From the NCBI GenBank assembly GCA_035610365.1, contig CM069435.1, positions 9,388,001 through 9,452,000 on the forward strand: a stretch of DNA of 64,000 bases, read 5' to 3'. Both the position numbers and the translations under genes were made by a program. Origin of the DNA: Aquatica leii (Eukaryota > Arthropoda > Insecta > Coleoptera > Lampyridae). Under the pieces are notes generated by a model. That model did no database searches. It was not told where the DNA came from and was given only the letters and a program-made list of their open reading frames with translations. Shown here in pieces: positions 45,400 to 58,338 of the stretch (the stretch's first letter is position 1; every line of letters begins with the position of its first letter).

Positions 45400-48300
45400 T
45401 GTTTAGTTACATAGTAAAATTACACTATGAGATGGCTTTTCAATCAAACACTTATTAATGGAAACGTTATTGTTATAATGTTTAATTTTGAAATTTAAAC
45501 TAAAAACTTCCTATATACAGAACCAAACAACCTATTTGTTATTTAGGTCATTAAAAAAATATTTTTATAGAATGATCGTGCTGTAAAGCAAAAGGTCAAG
45601 ATTAAATTCAATACCACCGCATCACCTGGAAAAAGAAAAATTTTCTGCATTGGATAACGACCGTGAAAACCTATACATTCTATTATAATTAATACATTCT
45701 CGATGTATCCTTCTCAATAAATAAAATGTTTTTTGATTATATTATTTGAAAACAGTTTCAGCAGGTATAGATGAGCAGTAGACCTGTTTTTTTAGTGATC
45801 GTTTAAAGACCTTAAATTGTAATATTTTATAATTAATAAACTATATAGCACCTTGTCTGATAAAGTTGCTGTGAGAAACATTGCTTCAAAACCACTTTAA
45901 GAAAGGTGGAATTTTTTACTAGATTATGTTAACCAGCAAAAAAAATTCAAGTAGTTGCTAGACGCAGTGCTCAGGTATAGTTCATGTCAATTTTTAGGAT
46001 TCTTAGTATAGTCATGTTGTCCGTTTACATAGAATAAAAATAATTTATTAAATTCTTTCAGAGTGTCGCAAATAATTAATTAGTATATTATAACGTCTAG
46101 TTAATAAACATTAAAGTGCTATTAAAAATATTGAAAAATTTAAAATTGTTTGTTCTTTGTTCGTTATTAATAGCAAAACGAGTAAAATTCAAGACCAAAT
46201 TGACTAAACTTTTATCTCAATTTCAAACCAATTTAACAAAAAACAGTAAATAACAAGCAAAAACTTAATCAAAACAATTTGAAAACACTTGTAAAACAAT
46301 GGATTAGAAGATTTTCTTAATTTTGGTTTTATCAACATTTGTATTGTACTGTACCAGCATTGTCTTACACAGACACAATTTCTTTGTTTTTGTTTAGAAT
46401 AACGTCCTAAATATCTTAAATAACGTTGCCTGAATTCAATTACAACACATTTAGGCAATTACATCAATTACCGTTTAAGAAAGTAAAAGTAAAAACCATT
46501 TTAGTACTTTTTACCCTATCAAAACTTTCTACTTTTCGCACTTTCTATATACTGAATAAGGGGATTATCACAAAAAAACATAAATTTTCTATTTCGTTTA
46601 AAATTATTTATAATTTACACGTGTAATTTACACATATGTTTTTTAATTACACCACTTTTAATATACGGCAATTTAAAAAGAAAATTAGAAACACAAATTA
46701 AATGTTAAATTAAGAAACGCGATTTTGCAAAAAAAGGTTTTGCTAATGCATTTTTTTTTTGACTTAGCAAGCAATTATTTACCATTTAAATTTATTCAAA
46801 AGGCGTCGGATTTTGTGTATAAAGCATATATAATTATTTAAAAAAAATAATCTATCAATTAGATCAAAGTGTTTATAAAACGTCATGATGTACCCGAAGG
46901 TATAACTTTAAAGGGAACGTAATTAGTGTTTTTCATTTTAAGATTACGCAAATTTAGGTTATTAGCATTAAGCAGCTGAAAACCTGAACCTAAATGTAGT
47001 GGCTGAATACGACTGGGGCATCGAATTTTGCCAAATTATTATAAGTGCTTCGGTTTTACCTACTCGCTAGACGTATGAGTTGCAAATTTTTTTTCCAATT
47101 ATTAATGGTTTTAATGTAGTGCAGACCAAATAAAGAGAGAATTAAAATGTGTCAAAGCAACTTTTACTTGCCGTTCTATAATAGTCGACTTGATAACTAT
47201 TATAAACACATTTTTGTATTTCTAATTTAATGTAATTGCTACCTTCCAGCAAGCGCTGTATTTAAAACTCACGATTTTCAGTTTGAGCGAGACTAGAAAA
47301 AAAAGTGTGTTGCAACGCGACCTAACTGAATTAAATTTTATATAAAAACTTGTTTAAACCTGTACGTTGCCACAATTTTGTTTACGTACATCTGACTTAT
47401 TTCTATAAGTCAAATGCTTAGAGACTTTAATGCTGAATCGAGACACAAACCCAATTTTTGCTTAATTAAATAATAATATAAAAATACTACCGTTTGTAAA
47501 TAGTAAAAAATAAATCCAAAAATGGTAATGCACCACTTCACATGTTAAATTAAATGTCACTTAAAACATCGCGCTAAACACTAGTACCGTTAACAAACAT
47601 AACTTCATTTACTTTCGAAGTTAACACCAGAATGAAGAAGAAGAAAGCGTCAGCCGCGAGTTCGTGGTCACGTGATTTAGCGTATTTAGAGGGGGGTTTT
47701 TGAAGACCGGATATCCTTTTACGTACCCGTTATCATAGTAGAATCGAAGCAATGCATTTATGCATTATAATTTTGTTAATTGACTTTTATGTAATTTTTT
47801 CTTTTTACTTTTTTTTTTTACAAAAATAATATGCAATTACACTCAAAATGAAATGAAACGAAAATGAAAATTAGGAAATGATTTTAATAGTTTTTTAATT
47901 ATCACTTTGTATTTAATTTATGTAATTATTTTTACTTATACTACTCGAAAGTTTTTTTCTACAAAAAAATTTTTAGTAAAAAATTAATTTTCGTAACGCA
48001 AATGTCCTTAGATTGATGGATGGTTAGAATCGTAATGTTATGTTCTTCTAGTTATCCTTGCACTCATTTCTTATTGATTTAATTATATTCTTAAACAAAT
48101 AACAGCAAAAATGTTCTAAAAAACATGGATGCTTTTTTGGACCAACAATTCAGAACAAAGATGAAACTTTAAATATTTCGGTTTAGTTAACAATTGGCTA
48201 CGTCCTGCATTGCACTATTTACTTTAACCGTGAAAATATTCAATATTGCGGTTGCAACAAAAACAATTAAAATAATTCTTCAAGGTTATCAGTTTTTTAG

Positions 48301-49850
48301 TTAATTACACTGTCTAATAACTAACATAATCAATTTGATTGTATATTCAAATACGTCCGCGTTTTCAAGATCCTGATACTTTTTATGCAATTATTTTAAT
48401 ATACATTTAAATTATAACTATAGATTTTTACAATTATAACGACCTTCGTTTAAATACACGACTACAGTTAAAGGTGAAATTACCATTATCCGTTCAAGGT
48501 GCGCAACTACACGTAAACGAATAAGAAAGTGTCTTTATCAGTTTTTTTTATTAAATTATTTTAAACGAACACTTTCCAAGCCAAAACGTTAAATTCTTTG
48601 CACTTTTTTGCCAACTATTAAGACAAGTCATTGTGGAATCATTCATCACAACGAAACCTACACAAAAAATATTCACTCTCTAGTTAAAGCATTATACGAT
48701 ATAAATTGTAAAAAGTTTCCATAAAAATATTAAAAATGCATTTTAATTGACTTGTTTGTACAACTACAACATGGTGACTAAGAAATCCAAATAAGACTGA
48801 TGTGAACCATGCAAAAATTTCTCTCACAGCGAGGTAATGAACTAGAAATATACGCACTTGTTGACTATATAAGCTTAAGTAATTTCTTAAGTCAGCTGCA
48901 AAGATATGTGTGTTAACTGTAATTACGCAAAACATTTTTTTCTTTAAGAAAATACAAAAATAAGAAGCAAATTTAATATGCTTCTTACCTTTGGCGTGAC
49001 ACATTTTCTTTAAATTACAATAAACGTGCAAGTGCAGGATTTAGGCAAATACGTCTTACATTCGAGTTGGCCTTGTGTTTAATATTCTTTGCATTTTTAT
49101 ATATTATTCCACTTTTTTGTCATTGCTAATTTGTAACTTGTTTTGTGCAAAAATATTCGTTCTAAAATAAATTGTAAATATTTAAAAATCTTCTCGTTTT
49201 TTACCTTTACAATGACGATGTTTGTCCAAATTAAGATGCAAAAAGAAATCGTATGTTAAAAACCTAGGTTCAAACACTTCATTTGGGAGTTTTTTCAGTT
49301 TTTAGCGAAACGCTTGAACGTGACAATCCTGTGAAGCAATTTGGTTTACGTATACTTGCCCTTCTTCTTAGAGACATTTAAATATTACTAAAACCCTTAC
49401 ATAATGAGAATCAGGAAACAGAAAAAAAACAACAACAAAAAGAAACATTAATTAAAGAAAAGTTAAACCATTAAGACGGTATTCTAGTCTAGAGGCTTGA
49501 ATTTCCTGCGGTTTTTGAAGCCCTATACAAACGAAACAAAAAATACTTTTACTATCGATTGTGTTATCATTTATTTATTGATATTTTAAGATTACATAAA
49601 AAATTGCGTGCATGATTTTAACTCTTCTGGTCATGTGAAACAAAAAAACCGAACTGATTCTTAATTAGTATAGATGCCGCTATAACACGAATCTTCGAAA
49701 AGTAAAAAAAAAATTTTTTATAATGGCGGCTGTTTAAAAAAAAGTTTTATTTTTGCATGTTTTTTTAATAATTCTGAATTTTATAAAAATAATAAAATGA
49801 TAAGTTTTGATTTGAAGCGATAGAGAAATGTATAAAGAACGTTCACATCA
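45400..49850. other. AT-rich DNA, nothing recognised
   Basis: About 4.4 kb, the longest stretch with no supportable feature. A GC-containing patch at 47640-47720 (GAAAGCGTCAGCCGCGAG, a GTCACGTGA, a GGGGGG run) does not encode a known motif. Short frames such as those at 46204-46626 and 48684-49031 show no family signature. Confidence 0.45.
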
Positions 49851-50230
49851 AATTTCAAATAAATCGGTTCAATAGAACTTGCGATATCGTGCATGCCAAC
49901 TCGAAAAAATTAGTTTTGAGAAAAACGCGTTTAATGTTTTAGGACAAGTTTCCGACAATTTTACTCATAGAATGGTACAGCATATTAACATATTTTTAAT
50001 CAGCGATTCCTGCTCCATACAAGAAACCTTCCTCTACTTCAAAACGCTCATTCTCCAATGTTTTTTCATGGAGACGAGCAGTCCTGGCTTCCTTTGATGC
50101 CTATGAAGCTCAGAGTTCAAAGCGCTCCATGCAAACTTCGTCTCGTCTGACTGCAAATGCATGAGTTTCTGGGGCCATTTTGCATACAACTTAACACGTT
50201 CATGACGTTGCCTGATCTGTTGGACAACAT
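49850..50230. other. Unidentified GC-richer block upstream of piggyBac
   Basis: A ~380-bp patch of higher complexity between AT-rich flanks. On the minus strand part of it reads RQRHERVKLYAKWPQKLMHL followed by QSDETKFAW and a lysine/arginine-rich continuation, vaguely like the SDExKF block of Tc1/mariner-type transposases. On the plus strand a 72-codon frame (49879-50097) has no known motif. It may be a fragment of another repeat. Confidence 0.3.
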
Positions 50231-50343
50231 ATAAACGAATTTTTATTATTAAAAATTATGATGTAATTGTACATACATGTAGCAATAAATATTTTTATAT
50301 TTGTTTTCAGGTCATTTTGAACTTTTTTCAAAATTTTAAAATG

Positions 50344-50416
50344 TGACCCACCGGTGAGTCACGACGTCTTCTAGTAATGAGTTTTACTTACAGCCGTCGT
50401 GGCCCACCTGTGGGCA
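50344..50416. repeat. Inverted repeat of near-palindromes at the 5' side of piggyBac
   Basis: GACCCACCGGTGAGTCACGACG (50345-50366) faces CGTCGTGGCCCACCTGTGGGC (50395-50415). Each arm is itself nearly palindromic (GACCCACC/GGTGAGTC and GCCCAC/GTGGGC). It lies just after a TTAA (50336-50339) and upstream of the transposase, so it may be the element's terminal/subterminal repeat. Confidence 0.5.
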
Positions 50417-50486
50417 CGTGCTACATGGTGATATTTTGTAAAATATTTTCTTTTGTTTCAGATAAGTTTGTCTTAGAAAACTAAGA

Positions 50487-52225
50487 ATGGGTAACAGAGG
50501 CCGGAAAATATTAGCAATGGTGAAAAAAACAGCGTTTAAAGATCCAGGACCGTCTTCATCTACTGTCCAGGAAACAGTTAAAATAGATCCTTCCTCAAGG
50601 TACCGAACATCTCAGTTTCGTTACACACCACCATCGCCGAGTGGGTTACCGTCCCTACAGAAGCTACCACTATCTCAGAAGCCACCATCAGCTTGTCGAT
50701 CAAACGTCAATTCTGATATTCTAGTTCGGAATCTGAACTGTTTCAGGATTTTGAAGAATCCTACAGACCTTCGGATGATGACGCTGCCAGTAAAATTTCT
50801 TCACCTGCAGAAGAAAACCCCGCCGATTATAAAGTATACTCTTCAAAAGAAGAAGAAGAGCACGAAACAGAAACAGTAACTTCGGACACATGGGGACCGA
50901 TACCAACAGAGCTGAAATTCAGAAACTCATTGCAATTTTGTTTATTATGGGAATCAATAAGCTACCTCAGATGCGTCTGTATTGGTCCAACAATGACATG
51001 TACAGCAATGGTTGTATAAAAAGAATAATGACTCGTGACAGATTCAATACGTTGAGGTGCTTGCATTTCTGTGACCATAATGAGCCCGCTCTCAAGGATG
51101 ACAGACTTGCGAAAATAAGAAATATTGTGGAAATGTGTTGCAGCCAATTTCAAGAGGTCTTTGCTCCGACAGAAGAGATTGTCATTGATAAGACGATGGT
51201 ACCATGTAGAGATAGGCTCGTCTTCCCCCAATATCTTCCTGCAAAATCACATAAATATGGCGTGAAAATGTATGCACGCCTAAAGGTTGTAACGACGATC
51301 TAAGAATTTATGCGGGAAAAAACGATTCTACCTGTACTGACTTATCAAATTCACCCGGACATACTTATAACATATGTATGGAGTTACTCAGAAACCTGAA
51401 AGGTTGCGGAAGAATTTTATACATTGATAATTTTTACTCGAGTGTAAAGCTCTCTAAAGACCTTTTGGACTCTAAGACATATGTTTGTGGTACTTTGAGG
51501 TCCACAAGAAAGGAAATCATCATCAGGACGTATGTCAAAAGAAGTTGAAAAAAAGAGAAGTTTATGGTCAGCAGAATAGAGACGGAATACGAGTGATCAA
51601 ATAGCAAGATAAACGTCCAGTGCTAATGATCACCTCTGTTCCAAGCCATACTGATACGGTGGTACTAACTGGAAGAAAAAACCGTAAGGGAGATGATGTG
51701 TCCAAACCTGTTTCTGTAACAGCATATAATTAAGCTAAAAAGGGCGTTGATGTATCTGACCAAATGTCCTCCTACTACACCACGCTAAGAAAAAGTGTAA
51801 AGTGGTATAAGAATGTTATTTTTGAGGTACTTCTCGGAACATGTGTCGTCAACGCGTGGGTAGTTTATAACCATTATAGTAAAAAGAAAAAGATGGACAT
51901 GCTAGCGTTTCAAGAAAAAATAGTACAAAGTTCATTCAGTGAAGCAAATGAAAAAACAGACGTAGTTGGACAAACAAATGTTCAAAAAGATGATATGGTA
52001 CAGACAAAGAAAAGAAATCGAGGGAAGAACAGCCACAGAATAAGTAAATTCCATGGCTCAGCCAGAACAAGTAGAAAAAGATGTGGCAAATGTTATAAAA
52101 GAATACAGCAGGACAAGGGTAGTAAAGAACCAAGAGCCAAGGTGTCAAAAATTCTCACATTTTGTGAAGACTGCGAAGGAAATCCTATGATCTGCCTCCC
52201 CTGTTTCAAGAAGATCCACGAATAG
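50487..52225 (+). pseudogene. piggyBac-like transposase, frameshifted
   Basis: The N-terminal frame starts MGNRGRKILAMVKK at 50487; a frame change near 50730 gives the usual acidic region (SDDDAASKISS, SKEEEEHETETV). From 50890 the DDE core begins: IQKLIAILFIMGINKLPQMR, LYWSNNDMYSN, MTRDRFNTLRCLHF. The first catalytic aspartate lies in EIVIDKTMVPCRDRL, followed by YLPAKSHKYGVKMYA. A break at 51300 leads to ILYIDNFYSSVKL (second aspartate) and, after further stops, GVDVSDQMSSYYTT (third) near 51748-51785. The C-terminus, 51764-52225, ends in the cysteine-rich domain CGKCYKR ... CEDCEGNPMICLPCF that binds the termini in this family. All three catalytic aspartates survive but at least three frameshifts and two stops disable it. 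A splice-acceptor-like TTTTGTTTCAG precedes the start. Confidence 0.9.
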
Positions 52226-52573
52226 TGCTAGTGTAAGTTTGACTGCAAATTGAATTTTACGTTTTTTTATCACTTTTGTTTTTTTTTAGTATTATATGTA
52301 GTATTTTGTTTTCTTTATGTACTTGTTTTATGTTCATTTTAAACGAATTTATGTATCTTATTATGTTTATTTATAATTAATAATTGTTTAATTTTTATAA
52401 AATTTTATTAAAATATTTAGTAGATTTATCTACAAAAATTCAAAAATTTAGATTTAGACACAATAAGCAAAATATGTACATTCATTCGTGCGTGTATACA
52501 AAAAAACACAAATTTTGAATAACAAATACAGTACTTACAATTTTGCGTTGCAGAATATGCAATCAGCTAATGG

Positions 52574-53160
52574 TACATTATATATACAGTGTTACCAGAA
52601 ATAAATGACTTAGTTTCATACGATATGCTAAAAAACCCCAAGTGCGCTAAGCTTCCTAAAGTTAGTGTAGATATATTAGTAGGGGTGCTCTCTAATTTGG
52701 TCGTAATGCTATTTGCAATCATAGCCATCGAAACGGTGGTTTCAATGTCGCCATATAATTCAATAATCCATGCGTGCTTTATTAATTGTTCATTGAAATT
52801 TTCAAAAATGAAAAAGCATGTGCAGGTAACCAAAGTTAAAAGAACATATGCAGGTAACCAAAACTTCTAATGATAAAACAGAAAAATCAAATTGCGCTAT
52901 AAAATGAAAACGCATCCTTACCCCAACAAATTTCTTACAACGACCACATTCTAAACGCAATTTATTATTTGAAATCAACGTGAATCATTTAAGATATTTA
53001 AAAATGTGGAAACTCACGGGCTTGACACTAACACGAACGTGTGACTTTCTTAACGTACTAAATGAAAGTGACCGTATTAGTTTCCGACATGTAAAATGAC
53101 GTATCATAAGGCAAAATTCATACAGTACAAAAACCACACCAAAATATTATTAGCATAACC
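52574..53160 (+). repeat. Unclassified interspersed repeat family A, copy 2
   Basis: Homologous to 2271-2825 along its length, in the same orientation, and its second half to 56655-56920. The 93-codon plus frame inside it (52589-52870, reading AIIAIETVVSMSPYNSII) is not conserved as a frame in copy 1 and is not taken as a gene. It has an internal near-duplication of ATATGCAGGTAACCAAA/ATGTGCAGGTAACCAAAG. It starts ~350 bp after the piggyBac reading frame. Confidence 0.65.
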
Positions 53161-53169
53161 AATTCCCCT

Positions 53170-56100
53170 CCAGCAACATAAAACCGGAGAAGTAAATATT
53201 AGCTAAAATGAAAAATTGAAATTTAGAACAGAATTTTAAAATCCAAACCCAACCCAATCACAATAACACCCAACCTAAGAAAAAACGTAAAGCGGTTGAT
53301 ACTTTAAAAAACCAAAAACTCCAACCAACAGAAACAAAGTATCAGAAGAAGTACTCGTTGAAAAAAACGCAATCTCATAGACATCACTGAAGGATAATCC
53401 TAAGCAAACCAAGAGAAAAAGAAGAGGTATAAAAAAGAGAAAAGTTTAAACCAGTCAAAGACAACGCCTTAAAATCTCATGAGATCCCAGCTCACAAATA
53501 CGAATTCAAAAACAACAATATCATTCACAAAAATAATAAAGTAAAAGGAAGAAAAGCAAATATGAATATCTAGTAGATTTTAAATGGTGATATGCGGAAC
53601 CAAAAAGAAGAAATGTCAAAGAAAAACCAAGACAGTAGTGCCAAAAAATTGTCAACAGACGGTATAAAGTATTTTCTACCAAAGCAAACAAGCTGATTCT
53701 AAAGATTTAGAAAAAAACAGCGTAGAAATTTAAGAAAAGGAAATTCTAATTAAAATCGTCATTAGTAGAACGTTATGAAAATTTTGCACGTAACAACCTA
53801 AAAAGCAGAGAAAATCAAACATCGGCGGTCTTTGTTTGTGATGTTGGAATGGTACAATGAAATTTAAAAACCGAAAAACAGATTAAAAAATTTGACGAGC
53901 AAAAAAAACCCAAAGAAAAGCGAAATACCCTAACTGCCTGACAACATCAAAAATGCCGACTAAGCTAAAGTACGTAGAGAACAAGAAACGACGTTGCAGT
54001 CTAAGTTCTAAACCAAACACAACAAAACTAAAACTTACTAAATTCGATAAAAAAAAGAAAAGTTACTGATAAAGAAAAAAAGAAAAGAAACAGAGAACAC
54101 TGACACAAGAGAAAGAGTTACTAAATAGAAAAGATAGAAAGTGTTCAAGCTAAATAACAAAAACTTAGGAAAAAAATAAAAGTAAACGGACCTTAAGGAA
54201 CAAAACAAAAAAAAACAATAAAGAGAAAGAAAGACAAGATAGATATAGAAAATGAAAGAAAAAAATAAGGCTGGATGTTAATGTCTGATTCGTTCTTCTC
54301 CTCGTAGACGAACGAGAAAAGAGTCCAAGCAATTGCGCCAGAAGTAAACTTTTAGGAGAAACAAGAAGAAAGAATGTGGCATGCAGGCAATCAACCAATT
54401 AAGCAGAAAAAGAAAAAAATAAGAAGTAAGAAAAACAAAAAAGACGAAAAAAAATAATGCTAGATGTAAGTATCTGTTTCGTTCTTCTCTTCGTAGAAAA
54501 AAACGAAAGAAGTGACCAATCTATCAATGCCGAACCAACCGCTTAAAATCGATAAAAAAGAAAAAGATAGAGAAGAACAGAGAAAAGATATCACAGTTAG
54601 CCATAGAACAAATGCGTACTAATTTCTGTCCCAAATTGAATAGTTTACTACAAGACTTTAACACCTACAAGCGGAATAGAATACTTAAGAAAAAGAAAAA
54701 CCATATCCAAAAGCAGAAACTAAATCTTATACCAATTCAACTAAGCGGATGGAACTATATACAGACGGAAAGGTGGTAATATAAAGAAGAAAAGAACCAA
54801 AAGAAATTTATCGGAAAAAAAACATGGAAAAGAACAACGGTGACAACAAAATTGGAAAAAGCAGATAGATAGCATCCGAACCACAAGCAACAAAATACCG
54901 ACGACTACTCGAACTACTAAACGCAAGAAACAAGAACCAGAATAATAGCAGAAATCACAAACCAAAAAACAAAACACAACTAGTAATTTAGAAACGAGTA
55001 GCTTTCGCATCTTTAGAGCGACAACGAACTTTAGAAAGATTCGCAAAAGTTATTTGGGATAAGCCAGAATTACAATGACCAGAAGTAGAATGGACATAAT
55101 GGTCATGAATAATTGGTTTACGTTGGTCGTTCAAAACTACTAGCTTTCACAGATGTTGATTGTCGGAAAAAAACCGTACTAGTTTGCACAAAAAACCTTG
55201 GACCACTAACCAACGAAAAAATCGACAAGGAGACGCTGACACTTTACATACTAACTCGTTATACAATTGGTGTTTAGTAGGGCCAGTAATTCTTAAAAAC
55301 GAAGACAAACCAGTAGACAAATCAGAAGGAGAGAGAACCAAACGTAAAGGCTTAGCACTTTAAGAACTACAACGAACACCATTATTAGAATTGGAAGTAG
55401 TTATAGAAGAAAAAAGTGAGGGTACATCAAAAGAATATGCAACCGGATTAAACAACGACTGACGGTCATAGTGTTCACTTACGTTAATCAAAGATGCCCA
55501 AAAGAAGTAGCTCGTCTTTGGAAGCCTTCGATTGAGCGGGTTGTTTTCCATACGCCTTCAAACGCAGAAATCGGTGTTAACGCAAGTCCCAACTGGTAAA
55601 ACACAGTGAGATTACGACGCACGATCTTAAGTTGTATCTGATCACAGACCGGTGTTAATCGTTAGCTCCCATTACACGCTTACAAATGGTCTTCATAATC
55701 CATAAAAAAAAATTTCAGTTTCAACAGAGCAGCAAGATTCTTCCAAAGAATGCAAAGAACTCCGGTTCGTTCTTAAACAAGAAGAGCTTTGCCATATAAA
55801 ACTTCAAAAACTGAGAAAAAAGTTGATGCTATGGTACACCACAAAGCAAGCACAACTCGTCAATCTGTAGATGAAATTCCATAAGAAAAAGATCTTTACC
55901 AGAAAACGTAATATTCCACTCTGCCAAGTTAAGTTGCGAATGATAGCCGGAAGAAGTAAAAAGTAATGGTTCTTCGCCTAAAGAGTTCATATCTAAGACA
56001 CTGAAAGACGCAATAAAACCTAAAACAACAAACTAAAAGTTTAACCAACGTAGTCGGGTTAATCCAAAAACATCAAAGCACGGAAGTCACCGTAAGAATA

Positions 56101-56640
56101 CAAAGTAGTAAAAGGTATGCGAACGAACTACAAAACCAGGTTCTGCGACTAGACAAAAGAAGCGAAGCAAAACTTAGTTAGTCAAACTCACTAATTACAA
56201 TTAATAAGTACGAGAATCAATAAAGACAGAAAGAATTATAATCGTACACAGACTGATTGATACGTGACAGTTGGACGTCAAATTTTGTTACGTAAGTTGA
56301 ACCGTAACTCAGTGCAGGTAGCAGTTGAAAACACGTCGGAGAAAAGGTCGTGGATGGTACTCGGTACACATCCCGTTTATAGCTGTCGACCACCGAAGGG
56401 AAACAAGTTGCAAAATACAAATGTAAAAACGAATATACTTATTTTAACAAAGAGTAAGAAGTTAAAACAATGTAGAACTATAGCAGATAAATTGCAATTA
56501 AGGGTTTGTCAACAAATATCACAGTTAATAATAATGATGCAAGCCCCTTGGATTAAGCAACACTTGGTACATATAAACAAATCCATTGGTTTAACATTAC
56601 ATTTAAAATAAATAATACAACACAAATGTCAAATATCACG
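53170..56640. other. A-rich, T-poor block with no recognised gene
   Basis: For about 3 kb the plus strand is strongly purine- and A-biased, similar in composition to the sense strand of the 8.6-12.0 kb RTE-like element. Short lysine-rich plus-strand stretches (for example AIEQMRTNFCPKLNSLL near 54607) hint at decayed coding sequence, but no family motif could be named. From 55140 to 56600 the composition becomes more mixed. Treat as probable ancient retroelement remains. Confidence 0.4.
54262..54513. repeat. Two-copy direct repeat, ~188-bp spacing
   Basis: 54262-54325 and 54450-54513 are similar: AAATAA-GCT-GATGT, TCTG-TTCGTTCTTCTC and TCGTAGA followed by an ACGA-A-AA-AG stretch. The TTCGTTCTTCTC...ACGAACGAGAA part can form a hairpin in the first copy. 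Confidence 0.55.
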
Positions 56641-56654
56641 AGCTGAAATGAAAC

Positions 56655-56920
56655 AGAACATAGGGTTATAATAGAAAAATCAAATTGCGCTGTAAAATAA
56701 AAATGCATCCTTACTCCGATGAATTCTTCATAAGAACCACATCATAACCCGCCATTTACTATTAAAAATCAGCGTGGAAGATTTAAGATACTTAAAAATG
56801 TAAAAACTCACTGGTTTGACACTAACATATACGTGTGAGTTTCTTAACGTACAAAATGGAAGTGATCTTATTGCGTTTCCCGTATGTAAAATGACGTATC
56901 ATAGGGCAAAATTGTTACAG
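56655..56920 (+). repeat. Unclassified interspersed repeat family A, copy 3 (partial)
   Basis: Matches the second half of copies 1 and 2: AAATCAAATTGCGCTGTAAA, ATGCATCCTTACTCC, AGATACTTAAAAATGT, TTTGACACTAACA and GTAAAATGACGTATCATAGG. The first half is absent or replaced. It lies ~180 bp before the inverted hAT copy. Confidence 0.65.
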
Positions 56921-57101
56921 TGAGATTTATTTAAGTTGTAAAATGCCGATGTGACGCCAGATTTAAACTATTATTTTTACTTTGTGACAATGATTGGTTC
57001 AAAAAATGCAATTGCGAACCACATTTAAAAATACACTTTTTGAAGTAATTCAAAAATTTACTTTATCTCTTTAAGAAATTCTTTATATAATATTTTATCA
57101 T

Positions 57102-58239
57102 TAAAGAGCGGATAGTAAGGCAAGAAAAAATACCAAAAGGTGGCATAAAAAGGCCAAAAAAGCAATAAAAAAAACACAAATATCTATTACAATTTACAGT
57201 TAATTTTTTTGTTTTAAAATGTTTATTAAGTGCTATTATTTTCCCAAGCACAAATCAAATATTTTTCAATATTTTGGCCTTTTATCATTTAAAATATTTT
57301 TATAGAAGGAAGAAGAAGAAGTTCTTTCGACATCACAAGATGTTAGTGGAGCAAATTTTAATGCCGATGTTTCCGTTATTGTTAAAGATATTTTCTGTTG
57401 ATGCTTTATGACCTCCCTTTTTTGAATTTCAGTTAGTTGCTTAAAGAACTCAAAGGAAGGGTTTTTTGACGCGACTGAATCCAATTTTTGATTAGTTTTT
57501 CTTCCTATAGTCCCTGAACATGCTCTTATAATTGTTCTTATTCTTTCGAATGTAGCGAAAGATTCGGTCATTGCGGTTTTGCTTTTTTCTAGCTTCTTTA
57601 ATTCGTCAGAAATGCCGGAAAAATGTGTTTTTATAAAAACTAGTCTTCTCTTAACAGCTTCGTCATTAAAAGCTTTTTGCGATTTAGCAATTGCTGCAGA
57701 GGCCGTCTAGTCAAATAATTCAACCACCTGAAGTAAGACAATTCAATTAATGTATAAGACAATGTCAGATTATAGTATGAACTGTACCTCTTTAATTTTT
57801 TCAAAATGTGTGGCATAAAAATGTAAGCAGACAACCAAGTTTCCCATCTTGTTATGATAGGTTCCAGTGGAAGTTTAACATCTGGAAGTCCACTTATTTT
57901 CAAATTTTGATTGTTTATTAGGTGGCATTTTTTAAAACTTACTCACAGCACAACAGCAATAGACTATTACAGTGTGACAATATCACAGGTATTTATAACA
58001 AACAAAGAATATTTTAGTCATGTGCTTCAGTCATTAAAGGAATCCCACCGGACAGAATTAAAATTATCAGTATTTGTTTGCTTTACTTAGGTACTGAATA
58101 GACCTATAAAATATGATTCATTCCGAAATCCTTCCGGTTTTGTAAATAATGCCTGTCATTATACATAATCCTAGTATAAATTCTTACAATAGTTCTTCTC
58201 TATAAGCGGCTTTTGTATTTAATGTTTTCTGGAAACCAT
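57102..58239 (-). pseudogene. hAT-like transposase C-terminal part, copy 2 (minus)
   Basis: The minus strand reads, from 57903, KISGLPDVKLPLEPIITRWE and WLSAYIFMPHILKKLK, then FRWLNYLTRRPLQQLL, and from 57571 MTESFATFERIRTIIRACSG and finally SALKFAPLTSCDVER with NILNDKRPKY, the hAT dimerisation block. This is the same family as 41563-42497 in opposite orientation, and retains the RWETWLSA segment more fully. An expansion of TCTTCT (SSS insertion after VERT) and frame breaks mark it as inactive. The upstream edge abuts the 3' end of an antisense I-like element. Confidence 0.75.
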
Positions 58240-58338
58240 TTTTTTGTTGTTGTTTAGAGTGCATCAGCAACTAAGGCTATTAGCACTTTCTTATCTTTAC
58301 CGTACTATACCGTATATCAAATACATTCCTTTTTGTTT

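Noticed and set aside
47640..47720. GC-containing patch with GTCACGTGA as a promoter
   Set aside because: No downstream gene or transcript evidence; too little to support a regulatory call.
52589..52870. 93-codon frame with a hydrophobic segment
   Set aside because: Falls within repeat family A; the homologous copy at 2271-2825 does not keep the frame.
54165..55046. Minus-strand frames with hydrophobic stretches
   Set aside because: Composition effect of the A-rich plus strand; no conserved domain.
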